Below are positions 37,583-46,212 of a DNA stretch of 64,000 nucleotides, one piece after another. Positions within the stretch are counted from its first letter, which is position 1, and every line of letters begins with the position of its first letter. The stretch spans positions 477,963-541,962 of the forward strand of contig CAMCRF010000001.1 in the NCBI GenBank assembly GCA_945877235.1, read 5' to 3'. This DNA comes from Bordetella parapertussis (lineage in GTDB: Bacteria > Pseudomonadota > Gammaproteobacteria > Burkholderiales > Burkholderiaceae_A). The notes beneath the pieces were generated by a model, which was not told where the DNA came from, did no database searches, and was given only the letters and a program-made list of their open reading frames with translations. Made by a program: the position numbers and the translations under genes.

Positions 37583-38570
37583 CGAAATTCAGCTTGTCTG
37601 GAATTCAATACGGACCGCGCAAGGCAAATCTGGATGGCACACCGTGGCAGTTTTACCATGCCACCCCGGAAGGTTCAGAGCTGGAAGAAATTTCCCAGAT
37701 CAATGCGAAGCATTGCTCGCGGGATTTCGGACAGGTGTGATCTCAAGTAGCGAAAAATTGCCGGAAGGATTTGGATTCCACGTCACTCGTGTGAATTCTG
37801 ACGAGGACGGCTTGATCTGGCTTGCATTGACCCGGAGTCCAAATGGCAACCTTGAATTGTTCTCGGCCATGGTTTCGGATGTTCTTAGTGCGATCGTGGC
37901 TTCGGGTTCCGGAGACCAAAGTCGTGAATTACACGCTTTCCTGGGTAGGATTCGAGCGTGGCAGGAGTTCATGCGCAAAGGTACCTTACCTTTGTCAGCT
38001 GAAAATGAAGTTGGTCTTATAGGTGAACTCACCGTGTTGGAAAAGATGTTAGAGATCGGCATGGCTCCCGAAGCAGCAATAAGCGCCTGGAGTGGTCCAC
38101 TTGACGGACTCAGGGATTTCGAGCTCGGGTTTGGTGCGATCGAAGTCAAGACCAGTGTCGCCACAGCGGGATTGGTCGCGAAAATTGGCTCGCTGGAACA
38201 ACTGGATGACACGAACTGCAAGCCCATTTTCCTGGGTGCCGTCAAATATGCGTTAACCGAGAGTGGACAAACACTTCCCGAGAAAATTTCCGCAATCAGG
38301 CTACGACTGGAATCCGATCCAATCACGCTTTTCGAATTTGATGATCGACTTCTTGCAGCTGGATATTTGCCAGCACATTCTCCTCAATACCATCGCAGAT
38401 TCTCCCTCCGGGATATTGCGATACTTGAAATTGTCGAGAACTTTCCCCGCCTGATACATGGCAATGTGGCGCCCGGAATCATCAGTGCACGATACGAAAT
38501 CAATCTCGATCCCTTGCTCACCAATGATATCGGCCTGACAACAGCTCTCAAGAAACTGGAAATGATCTGA
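37566..38570 (+). CDS. DUF4420 PD-(D/E)XK nuclease
   Basis: A 334-residue predicted restriction endonuclease subunit. The active-site elements are E154 in EVGLIGELTVLE (148-159) and D184...AIEVKTS with E193 and K195, a PD-(D/E)XK core in which the first acid is in DFELGFG. It is encoded between Z1 and AIPR, 2 bp before the latter. It is the likely DNA-cutting component, restrained from host DNA by the methyltransferase. Confidence 0.85.
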   Translation: MARLIDEIQLVWNSIRTAQGKSGWHTVAVLPCHPGRFRAGRNFPDQCEALLAGFRTGVISSSEKLPEGFGFHVTRVNSDEDGLIWLALTRSPNGNLELFSAMVSDVLSAIVASGSGDQSRELHAFLGRIRAWQEFMRKGTLPLSAENEVGLIGELTVLEKMLEIGMAPEAAISAWSGPLDGLRDFELGFGAIEVKTSVATAGLVAKIGSLEQLDDTNCKPIFLGAVKYALTESGQTLPEKISAIRLRLESDPITLFEFDDRLLAAGYLPAHSPQYHRRFSLRDIAILEIVENFPRLIHGNVAPGIISARYEINLDPLLTNDIGLTTALKKLEMI

Positions 38571-38572
38571 CT

Positions 38573-40351
38573 ATGGAACTGGCTGAATTTTTGAGGGAAA
38601 TACAGGCAACTGTTCGAGCCCAGATGCAGGACGGGGCCCTCTATGAGGAGCTCGTATATGCCAACATCGTCATGGATCACATGGCAGAAATTGGCATGAC
38701 ATTCGAGCCGGTACAGTGTCATTTCGAAGGCAAGGTTGGCAACGCCATATTGCGGCTGAGTGGTTACGCACTTTCTGACGACAACGATCAGCTCGATCTC
38801 TTCGTCAGCCTCTACGAGGGGGTAGATGAGCCAACGCGTATCCCTGATGCCGAAACGAAAACAGCTGTTGAGCAATGTTTCCGTTTCCTTTCCCTATGCG
38901 CACAAGGAACACTCGCACCAAGGCTGGATCCAACCAACGATGTCCGATCATTGGCCGAGACGCTGCAGGCTATCTACAACGATCTGGAACAGATTCGTAT
39001 CTTTGTGATTACTGACCGTATTGCGAATTCCAAGAGCTTCAAGACAAAAGAAATAAATGGAAAGGCTGTCAGGCTTGAGGTCATGGACCTTGAGCGGCTG
39101 CACCGCCACATGGCGGAAGGAAAGCCGCGTGACGAGCTTGTCATCGATTTCAATGAGCTTTCTGGCCAGCCCCTGCCCTGTGTTTTCGTCAATGGCCAGA
39201 ACGATGACTATGACTACGCCTTAACCGCTATTCCCGGTGACGCTCTGCGCCTGCTTTACGAAAAATTTGGTGCTCGGCTCCTTGAAGCAAACGTGCGTTC
39301 TTTCCTGAGCGTAAAGGGCAAGGGTGTGAATGCAGGCATACAGAACACGCTAAGGAGTTCGCCCGAACGTTTCATGGCGTACAACAACGGTATTGTTATG
39401 GTTGCCGACGAAATCAGGCTGGGGCACTCCCAAGATGGAACGACCGGAATTGCATGGATCAAGGGACTGCAAATCGTCAACGGAGGGCAGACCACCGCCT
39501 CCCTTTACTTCACAAAGAAGAAGTATCCTGAAGTCGATCTGTTCAACGTCCGAGTGGCCGCAAAAATCATTGTTATGAGAGTTCAGGACCCTGCCAAGGA
39601 AGAATCCCTCATATCAGACATTTCTCGTTTCGCGAATAGTCAGAACGCGGTCAGGCAGTCAGATCTCTCTGCCAACAAGCCATTTCATGTGGAGATCGAA
39701 AAGATTTCCCGTACGGTTTACTGCCCCGATGGAGTCAGTCAGTGGTTCTATGAACGGGCTGCAGGAAGCTACAACACCCTGTTGGCAAGGGAAGGAACAA
39801 CCCCTGCCAAGCTCAAGAAGATCAAGGACGCCATCCCGACAAGTCGCCGCCTGACCAAAACTGATCTTGCAAAGTACCTGAACGCCTGGGATCAGAAACC
39901 TGAGATCGTCAGCCTCGGCTCTCAGAAAAATTTTGACCGCTTCATGGCCGCGCTCGTTTCTACAGAGGGACAGGAAGTCAAACTGCCCTCCACTGCAGAC
40001 TTTAAAGCCATGATCGCGAAGGCAAAGCTCTATCGGGATGTGCAAAAAATGATCCGCCCCATGTTCCAGGCTTTTCAGGCGAATATCACGGCATATACCG
40101 TTTCAGTGACGGCCAAGATGCTCGGTGACCGCATTGATCTGGACAAGATCTGGAGCAATCAGGCTGTCTCCCATGAACTCCTGAAACAGATTGAGACATG
40201 GGCGCGCCAAGTCAGTGACGTACTGCATGAAAGTGCTGGTGGCAAGATGATCTCGGAATGGGCCAAAAAGCCAGAGTGCAGGGATGCAGTTTTCGCTGCC
40301 TCCTACTCTCCTGTGGCCACAGGGATCCCTGAAGTTCGCTACAGCGCATGA
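38573..40351 (+). CDS. AIPR-family abortive-infection phage-resistance protein
   Basis: A 592-residue protein of the AIPR family, named from phage-resistance operons. Recognisable blocks are ERFMAYNNGIVMVADEI, LQIVNGGQTTASLYF (near 300-315) and DISRFANSQNAVRQSDLSAN (near 345-365). The biochemical activity of the family is not settled. It starts 2 bp after the nuclease stop and overlaps the truncated vsr by 4 bp. Confidence 0.88.
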   Translation: MELAEFLREIQATVRAQMQDGALYEELVYANIVMDHMAEIGMTFEPVQCHFEGKVGNAILRLSGYALSDDNDQLDLFVSLYEGVDEPTRIPDAETKTAVEQCFRFLSLCAQGTLAPRLDPTNDVRSLAETLQAIYNDLEQIRIFVITDRIANSKSFKTKEINGKAVRLEVMDLERLHRHMAEGKPRDELVIDFNELSGQPLPCVFVNGQNDDYDYALTAIPGDALRLLYEKFGARLLEANVRSFLSVKGKGVNAGIQNTLRSSPERFMAYNNGIVMVADEIRLGHSQDGTTGIAWIKGLQIVNGGQTTASLYFTKKKYPEVDLFNVRVAAKIIVMRVQDPAKEESLISDISRFANSQNAVRQSDLSANKPFHVEIEKISRTVYCPDGVSQWFYERAAGSYNTLLAREGTTPAKLKKIKDAIPTSRRLTKTDLAKYLNAWDQKPEIVSLGSQKNFDRFMAALVSTEGQEVKLPSTADFKAMIAKAKLYRDVQKMIRPMFQAFQANITAYTVSVTAKMLGDRIDLDKIWSNQAVSHELLKQIETWARQVSDVLHESAGGKMISEWAKKPECRDAVFAASYSPVATGIPEVRYSA

Positions 40352-40627
40352 TAAAAATGGGCGACATCGTTTCTAGGGCAGTGCGCAGCAGGATGATGTC
40401 GGGCATTCAGTCCAGAGAAACAAAACCGGAAATCTTGGTTCGTAATGCACTGCACGCGCAACGCTACAGGTTCAGACTTCCCCGCGAGGACTTGTCGGGC
40501 AAGCCAGATATCGTCTTGCCAAGATACATGTCTTTCGTCTTGGTCCATTGATGCGTCTGGCACACGCACAAGGACTGCAAACTAGCTCGCATTCCTTCAG
40601 GCGGACCTACCCCGCTGGATTTCTGGC
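40348..40627 (+). pseudogene. vsr: Vsr-type mismatch endonuclease, truncated by a nonsense codon
   Basis: The first 67 codons match the Vsr N-terminus (RSRMMSGIQSRETKPEIL, LPREDLSGKPDIVLPRY, ending VLVH). Where intact Vsr proteins continue VHGCFWHGH, this frame has TGA at 40549-40551, consistent with a GGA-to-TGA change, and then resumes CVWHTHKDC...PLDFWR to about 40627. The C-terminal third is missing, and the methyltransferase gene ends 20 bp further on. The intact enzyme would repair T:G mismatches left by deaminated 5-methylcytosine. This copy should be inactive. Confidence 0.82.
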
Positions 40628-40646
40628 GGTATAGTCTCCGGGGATT

Positions 40647-42185
40647 TCAACATCCGACCGACTGCAACAGTCTGAGAACAATTTCAGCGATTTGCCGGGC
40701 CAATAGCGGTGGTACAGCATTACCCACTTGGTGGTACTGCTGCGTCCGATTACCTTCGAAAAAATAGTTATCCGGGAACGTCTGCAGGCGAGCAGCCTCA
40801 CGAACTGTCAGACTCCGGCATTGCGATGGTTCAGGGTGGATGTAATAGTGCCCATCCTTGGCAATATGAGACACAATTGTTGTGGATGGCTGGTTAAGCA
40901 ACTGCACTCGAAATCTGTCCACAAATGGCGTCGATTCGCTATTTACATTCTCATGATTGGGTAACAAGGCTTGCGGAAAGTCACGTAGCTTCGGGGATCG
41001 CTCTTCCTCTCGAGCGAATGAGGAGGCAAACAAATACCGATGCAGATCGGATTCCATATGGCCTCTCGTCTCATGTAGCGTCACGCCGCCGATCTTAGGA
41101 TCGAGGTACCAGGCAGCCAGCGGTTGATTAATGGCGATATCTGACTGGATGAATTTCCCACCGGTTGATTTGTGGATATATGACTTGGTCACCTCCCACT
41201 TTGCACGTTCCAATACACGAAGTGGAACCGCACTTTTTTTCCTCTCGAGGACCTTTAACCCGTTAGTAAGAGCCCTTTGCCAATTAGCGACAGAGTCGGT
41301 CATCCCTTCATAACGGTTTGAAAGCTTGCTTCGAAGGGGGGGCAGCCCATCAAGAACATCCCACGCGCATACCATAGGGGACTGCTTCAATGAAAAACGC
41401 TGAGGGTAGTTAACAAGGTCTGGCACCGACTCAGCAAGGTCGGCCCTGATACCAAACAGTATGACCCTATGTCTAGATTGAGGAATTCCGAAATTCTCGG
41501 ACTTGATTACAAAGTCATCCGGGTCGCTGATCTCGCCGGGAACAACAAATGATCTGACCAAATATTGATGACCGTTTCCCGGGAACTTAAGATCCTCAAG
41601 TATTCGATCGAATATTAACGAACCAGAATGCTGTGAAGTCAAAATTCCCTTGACATTTTCCATGACGAAGACAGAAGGAGAAAATTCCTTGATGATTCGC
41701 AAGTATTCCTTGTAAAGAAAATGTCGCTTGTCTGACTCAAATTCCTTTGGATTACTGCCGCGCATCCTTGATCGGCCAACGATTGAATAAGCCTGACAAG
41801 GTGGTCCACCTATCAGGACCCACTCTTTGGCACCTGCCAGACCACCCCGAATCCAAGAGTTAATTTCTCCATGATCATATTTACCTAACTCTGCGCATCT
41901 GGCCTCTCTGTAGGATTTTTTGACATACGGGGCTACAGAAGGATCACTCTCCAACTGCTCCCGTGAAATTTCCCCCCTGATGTATTGATAGTAAGCCGCA
42001 GGGACCTTTCCCACAGGAAAAGACCGGAAAAGAGCTCGAAGCGAAAGAGTCTTATGAGCGACAGGATCCTTTTCAATCGAAACACGAATCTCAAAACATC
42101 TCGACTCATCTTTTATTAGAGATGCAAAGCCCTCGCACAACCCTCCTGGGCCAGCAAAAAGGTCAATAACAGGTATGCCATTCAT
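40647..42185 (-). CDS. dcm: DNA (cytosine-5) methyltransferase
   Basis: A 512-residue C5-methylase with all core motifs in order: I DLFAGPGGLCEGF (8-20), IV GGPPCQAYS (126-134, catalytic C130), VI MENVKG (175-180), VIII QSRHRV, IX RSLTVREAARLQTFP and X QVGNAVPPLLA. It should protect host DNA from the neighbouring restriction complex. It faces the operon and converges on the broken vsr. The recognition sequence cannot be read from sequence. Confidence 0.95.
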   Translation of the reverse strand: MNGIPVIDLFAGPGGLCEGFASLIKDESRCFEIRVSIEKDPVAHKTLSLRALFRSFPVGKVPAAYYQYIRGEISREQLESDPSVAPYVKKSYREARCAELGKYDHGEINSWIRGGLAGAKEWVLIGGPPCQAYSIVGRSRMRGSNPKEFESDKRHFLYKEYLRIIKEFSPSVFVMENVKGILTSQHSGSLIFDRILEDLKFPGNGHQYLVRSFVVPGEISDPDDFVIKSENFGIPQSRHRVILFGIRADLAESVPDLVNYPQRFSLKQSPMVCAWDVLDGLPPLRSKLSNRYEGMTDSVANWQRALTNGLKVLERKKSAVPLRVLERAKWEVTKSYIHKSTGGKFIQSDIAINQPLAAWYLDPKIGGVTLHETRGHMESDLHRYLFASSFAREEERSPKLRDFPQALLPNHENVNSESTPFVDRFRVQLLNQPSTTIVSHIAKDGHYYIHPEPSQCRSLTVREAARLQTFPDNYFFEGNRTQQYHQVGNAVPPLLARQIAEIVLRLLQSVGC

Positions 42186-42645
42186 CGTTGATTTTTTTAT
42201 CCAAGAACTTCAATATCTTCCAAATTAACATCCGAAGGTCTATATTCCTACCCGCAGCCACCCTTCAGCGTCCTACATTCTGCCAGGTTTCAACGGATCC
42301 CCATTCACTAAAATTTTTTCGACTTACGCCTCTGCCTAGACTCAGTATGTGAAGTCACGCACCACCCGCACTACAAGACAAGCCATCACACCCGTAAGCA
42401 ATCGTTCATTCATTACGGCACCAGAACCCTGATTTTTCGCTCACTCCCGCTGGCCCTACCACGGCGAAATAGTCAGCGGGTTCTGAAACGAGTCGGAGTT
42501 TGGGACGGATTTCGGGTCGAGGTGACCATGTCAGTCAACAGCCCAAAGCAAAGAGCTCCGGGTGGTGCTGGGCTCTTTGCATGCTCATGGGGCCGTGAGC
42601 AAGTTAGTGCTCGTAATTTTGGCGGTTGAGCAAGGATTCGAACTA
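42186..42645. other. Intergenic region between methyltransferase and NERD helicase
   Basis: A 460-bp region without a supportable gene. It contains a hairpin GCAAAGAGC (42548-42556)/GCTCTTTGC (42572-42580) without a U-tract, a 33-codon open frame at about 42528 with weak support, and a leftward tRNA 3'-end-like sequence at 42620-42645. It likely includes the leftward methyltransferase promoter. Confidence 0.45.
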
Positions 42646-44277
42646 TCAGTCCTTACAGCTAATGACAACACTTATAGCCAACCGCCCCCTGGTCATCCCC
42701 ACAAACAGCCTGTTCCTGTAGTTCTCGGGCGGTGAATCACTCTCCTCATCCACCAGCACCACAGCATCCGCTGCCTGTCCTTTAAAGCGATACACAGTCT
42801 CCAGCAAGATTGTTCCCCCAGAGTAAACCGCCTCTCGGTTCTGATCATAGCCAGCTGCGCGCCTAAGCATCTGCCCAGCGAGCTTTGTATCGGGTGGAAG
42901 CTTAAAGAGCTCGCTTGAGCTCACCCCCCTGAGGGTGAGCACCACAATCTGCTCAGGCCTAAAGCCATCCTCGAGCAAGTCTTGTATGGCCTGTGCGGTA
43001 GCCTCCACCAATGCCCCAGGCTCATACTTATATTCTCTTGGCTCCTCCCCGATGACCGCTCCGCCCCACTCAATGGGCTCATCTGTGAGGTTCATCGCGT
43101 TGATGTAGTCCACCACGGCCTTGGGGGACCGGTAGTTCACTGGGCTCTTCATCACCACCCAGCCAGGCAGAACGCAGGGGTCTCGCTCGTATAGGCGCTG
43201 CTCGGGGTCCTCCAGCACCGTTATGCGCGCGTCCTCACCTGCCATGGCCACCAGGGCCATCACCCAGGCCTGCTCAAAGTCTTGGGCCTCATCAATCACA
43301 ATGGTGGAGAACACGCCCCTCAATTGCGGCGCATAGTCCACCAAGGCCTGCGCCATCCGGTTGTAGACATCGGGCTGGGTGAAGTCCGGCGCCTGGCCAA
43401 GGCCCTCCAGGAACTCACGGCCCATCTCGTGCAGCGTCACCACCTTGGCGCCCGCTGGAACACTCTGCTGCATGGCATCGGCTAAAGCCCGGTTAAAGCA
43501 GACATACAGGCTCCTCTGCCCCATCGCCTGAGCGCGCTTTAGTTCCTGAACAGCAAGCTGCGTCTTGCCCGACCCCGCCGTGCCCTGCACATGCAGCCTG
43601 TATGGGCTCATCTCAAGCCGCGAGGCCCAGGTGGCAAGACCCGATGAGAGCCTGCTGGAGAAGGTCCTGGCCCGCTCCCCGAGCAGCCCAATATGCGGTG
43701 CTGCGTGCACCGTCTGGGCAAGGAAGTCGTGCACCTCCAGTGGGTCCGCTGGGTCCTCGCCCGTGGGGTTAGGCTCAGAGTCGAAGATGGCCTCGATAAT
43801 GGCGATGAGATCTGCAGCGCGCGATCGATCCACCACGCGGGCGGCATCCACCCCTACTGGCAGAGATCCGGTGAGAGTGGACTCCGGCAGATAGAGCAGG
43901 TGGTCAATGCTCAATCCCCGACCGCTATGGCGCTTAAAGAAGCTGTGCCGAAGGGCATTGAGGTTACGGGTCACCTGGGTGGTAACGGACTTCGGCTTGC
44001 GCTCATGTCGGTAGTGCACCACGAGGTCATTGCGCACAACGGTAACGGGCACATCCTTCTGCTCAATGGCCAGCAGCCGGCCTTGGCGATTGGCCACGAT
44101 GAAGTCGATCTCGCCATACACGGCCCCACCTTGATCGGCCTTGGCCCAATGAATACCGTGATACACCGTGAACTCGCCTGAGAGCGCAAAGGCAAGCTTA
44201 TTAAGCGTAGCCCTCTCGCTGGGATGCCAGGGCCCTTGGTCTTTCTCAGCAACGTCGTCGGGGACTAGGCGGGCCAT
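42646..44277 (-). CDS. NERD-domain nuclease fused to UvrD-like SF1 helicase
   Basis: A 543-residue protein. Residues about 15-115 are a NERD nuclease-related domain with the PD-(D/E)XK-like core GEIDFIVANRQG...LLAIEQKD (D58, E72, K74). The C-terminal part is an SF1 helicase: Walker A GTAGSGKTQ (232-240), Walker B IVIDEAQDF (326-334), and motif VI LFVGMTRGRLAI near the end. Such fusions are common in mobile and defence islands, but the function is not known. The leftward stop runs into a tRNA-like vestige. Confidence 0.85.
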   Translation of the reverse strand: MARLVPDDVAEKDQGPWHPSERATLNKLAFALSGEFTVYHGIHWAKADQGGAVYGEIDFIVANRQGRLLAIEQKDVPVTVVRNDLVVHYRHERKPKSVTTQVTRNLNALRHSFFKRHSGRGLSIDHLLYLPESTLTGSLPVGVDAARVVDRSRAADLIAIIEAIFDSEPNPTGEDPADPLEVHDFLAQTVHAAPHIGLLGERARTFSSRLSSGLATWASRLEMSPYRLHVQGTAGSGKTQLAVQELKRAQAMGQRSLYVCFNRALADAMQQSVPAGAKVVTLHEMGREFLEGLGQAPDFTQPDVYNRMAQALVDYAPQLRGVFSTIVIDEAQDFEQAWVMALVAMAGEDARITVLEDPEQRLYERDPCVLPGWVVMKSPVNYRSPKAVVDYINAMNLTDEPIEWGGAVIGEEPREYKYEPGALVEATAQAIQDLLEDGFRPEQIVVLTLRGVSSSELFKLPPDTKLAGQMLRRAAGYDQNREAVYSGGTILLETVYRFKGQAADAVVLVDEESDSPPENYRNRLFVGMTRGRLAISVVISCKD

Positions 44278-44296
44278 GGTGTCCTAACGATAATCT

Positions 44297-44584
44297 CTAT
44301 CGTCGATAGCCGTCTAGCGACACCACGTTTTTGAATGCAACGCCATCATCGAAGTCGCCTGTCTCGAGGCCGTCCTCGTGGCCTTCCCCGTGGCCTCTCC
44401 ACTCACCAAACAGAATGCGGTCGTGCAAGGACGCATTGAAGACGGAGTGGGTAAAGAACTCGGCAGCAAAGAGCATGGGCACCAATGCCTCAATGAAGGG
44501 CCGGTCGTAATACAGCGACACAATGAGTACGGTGAGGCCAAGGACCAGAGCCCGAATGCCCCAGTGGGAAATAGAGCGCAACAT
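44297..44584 (-). CDS. Small membrane protein (95 aa)
   Basis: Residues about 8-55 include one or two hydrophobic helices (GIRALVLGLTVLIVSLYY and EALVPMLFAAEFF); the tail is acidic and glycine/histidine-rich. AAGGAG lies 7-8 nt before the ATG. It precedes the NERD-helicase on the same strand by 19 bp, so the two may be cotranscribed. Family unknown. Confidence 0.65.
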   Translation of the reverse strand: MLRSISHWGIRALVLGLTVLIVSLYYDRPFIEALVPMLFAAEFFTHSVFNASLHDRILFGEWRGHGEGHEDGLETGDFDDGVAFKNVVSLDGYRR

Positions 44585-44692
44585 GAATCACTCCTTCAGT
44601 GAACGAGCCCCATGCTAGTGGCGCTGCTAGCTCACCGGATGATCTACCCTTGATGCATAGTCCGCCTCCCTTCACCAGTCAGGAGGCACACC

Positions 44693-45343
44693 ATGCAGTA
44701 CGACCCACCCAGCATGCAGGCCTGCCCCCATTGCGGCGGCGCCTATTTCATTATGGATCTCTACTCGAGCAACACCTTTGGCTCCACCCTTTACTCCGAC
44801 GGCTACCTGCACAATCCCAATATGTCTATGGACACGGGCATCATGCCCTGCCGCCACTGCGGCAAGCCCTTCTTCCGCGAAGACATGGTGCTGCTGCTGC
44901 GCTTTTTCGAGGACAAAGACACCGACCCGCGCTACAAAAACAACCCAGCCTTCCAGAACCTACCCACCTTCTGGGGCACGCTAGACCCACAGGTGCTCGC
45001 TCCTCTCGCCGATCAACAGACAGACCCCGAGCGACGCAGGCGGCTTCATGTCTTCACCATGTGGGGCGACAACCACACTGAAAACACCCGCTCTCTTGAA
45101 GCGAAGCGTGAGAACCTGCGTCAGCTGCTCGACCTCCTGGATGCGGAGAGCCATGGCGACACCTGTATGGGTGCAGATGCCCTTCGGCAGCTGGGTCGGT
45201 TTGAGGAGTGCATTGCTCGCCTCGCGCCCCTACTTGCAGACCCCGATGCGCAGGCCTTTCATCCAGCCGCTCGTCTCATTCAGGAGGCTGCGCGCGCTGG
45301 CAATCGTGAGGTGTTTGTGGTCAGAGCCGGGGTGGAGGACTGA
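44693..45343 (+). CDS. Zinc-ribbon protein of unknown function, paralogue of 58907-59701
   Basis: A 216-residue protein with two CxxC pairs, CPHCGGAY at 11-18 and CRHCGKPF near 53-60, likely one zinc ribbon. A helical, repeat-like C-terminal half follows (LRQLGRFEECIARLAPLLAD). The leftward gene at 58907-59701 has the same plan: CPHC, a DGY segment, a second CxxC, and a C-terminal HRQLGEFDEAEALLETF helix. The family is unknown to me. The C-terminal part looks TPR-like. Confidence 0.75.
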   Translation: MQYDPPSMQACPHCGGAYFIMDLYSSNTFGSTLYSDGYLHNPNMSMDTGIMPCRHCGKPFFREDMVLLLRFFEDKDTDPRYKNNPAFQNLPTFWGTLDPQVLAPLADQQTDPERRRRLHVFTMWGDNHTENTRSLEAKRENLRQLLDLLDAESHGDTCMGADALRQLGRFEECIARLAPLLADPDAQAFHPAARLIQEAARAGNREVFVVRAGVED

Positions 45344-45489
45344 TGCGCATCGACATTGAGATCTCATTCATCACCGGCATGTCGGTGGGGCTGGTGCACC
45401 AGCGCACAGAGCAGCACGAGCATGTTGTCACGCTCGACCTCTTCATTCTGCGGACACAGGCGGTGTTTGTGCCGGCCCCCGCTCAATGA
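45343..45489 (+). CDS. Possible 48-aa protein coupled to the zinc-ribbon gene
   Basis: The ATG at 45343 overlaps the preceding stop as TGATG, and the frame encodes MRIDIEISFITGMSVGLVHQ followed by 28 residues before a TGA. The overlap would allow coupled translation. Its 3' end overlaps the convergent VRR-NUC gene by 47 bp. No family support. Confidence 0.35.
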   Translation: MRIDIEISFITGMSVGLVHQRTEQHEHVVTLDLFILRTQAVFVPAPAQ

Positions 45490-46099
45490 GGCGGAGCACG
45501 CGGGCGTGGAGGCCAATGCTATTGAGGAATGCAATCTCCTCACGCTGCCCGGGTTGGAATTCTTCCTCAGGTTTTTTTACTTCTACAAACCGCCCGTACA
45601 CGCCTTTGCCGTCCTGCCGAGCGGCATAGAGAAAGAGATCGGGGGTACCCCGCACATCGCCCCGATTTGGGTCGAGGTGGCGCGCAAAGAGGGCCTTGAG
45701 GCGCTCCAGCCCACACACCTGAAAGAGTGCGTGCAGAACGGAGGCGGATGGTACAGAGGATTTGTAGTGCCCCATGGCAGGGCGGCTCTCAACAAGGCAG
45801 TCATTGATCTGGGCTTCGGTCATGTTGAGCCAGGCGGCCTTGGGCTCTGGGCCCAAAGCAACCGAGAGACCCTTCCAGAGATTGGGGCCCAGGCGCCCCC
45901 CACTGAAGGTGTAGCCCTGCATCACCCGCTTTCGCCAGCGGATGAGCACAATGTTCTCGGGTATGGCCCTTTCCTCTCCCCTGCCCTTGGGGTCGAGTAG
46001 GTAGCTCACATGACCGCCCCGCTTGCTGGGCGCCTGGCGGCCATAGACGATGTGGCTCACATGAAGCGGGGGTTTCTTGAGGCTTGGGTCATCTTTCAT
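45443..46099 (-). CDS. VRR-NUC-domain nuclease
   Basis: A 218-residue predicted nuclease. The C-terminal VRR-NUC domain has GTPDLFLYA (151-159, D154), FVEVKKP (171-177, E173, K175) and the downstream glutamine helix PGQREEIAFLN (Q185). The fold is PD-(D/E)XK; family members act on branched DNA or in restriction-like systems. The N-terminal 110 residues are not recognised. GGAGG precedes the start and is part of an inverted repeat at 46102-46140. Confidence 0.85.
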   Translation of the reverse strand: MKDDPSLKKPPLHVSHIVYGRQAPSKRGGHVSYLLDPKGRGEERAIPENIVLIRWRKRVMQGYTFSGGRLGPNLWKGLSVALGPEPKAAWLNMTEAQINDCLVESRPAMGHYKSSVPSASVLHALFQVCGLERLKALFARHLDPNRGDVRGTPDLFLYAARQDGKGVYGRFVEVKKPEEEFQPGQREEIAFLNSIGLHARVLRLIERGPAQTPPVSAE

Positions 46100-46101
46100 G
46101 G

Positions 46102-46140
46102 GTGGTCCTCCTTTTTTCTAAAACACCACAAGGACCACCG
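46102..46140. promoter_or_regulatory. Inverted repeat over the VRR-NUC ribosome-binding site
   Basis: GGTGGTCCT (46102-46110) and AGGACCACC (46132-46140) form a perfect 9-bp dyad with a 21-bp spacer. Because one arm covers the VRR-NUC Shine-Dalgarno, it could be an operator or an mRNA hairpin controlling translation. Confidence 0.4.
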
Positions 46141-46212
46141 AGATGTAAAGGGGGCTAGAGGTGGACCCAATCGGTTTTCTAATTTGTCAGAAATTCGTAT
46201 AAAATTTATTAC

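Noticed and set aside
40552..40627. TGA in vsr read as selenocysteine or programmed readthrough
   Set aside because: No SECIS-like structure is apparent, and the C-terminal third of Vsr is missing anyway, so decay is simpler.
42548..42580. GCAAAGAGC/GCTCTTTGC hairpin as a terminator
   Set aside because: No U-tract on either side and a long loop. I keep it only as a structural note within the intergenic entry.
42528..42629. 33-codon open frame starting MSVNSPKQRA
   Set aside because: Weakly placed GAGGTG, no hydrophobicity or family match, and it runs into the tRNA-like vestige.
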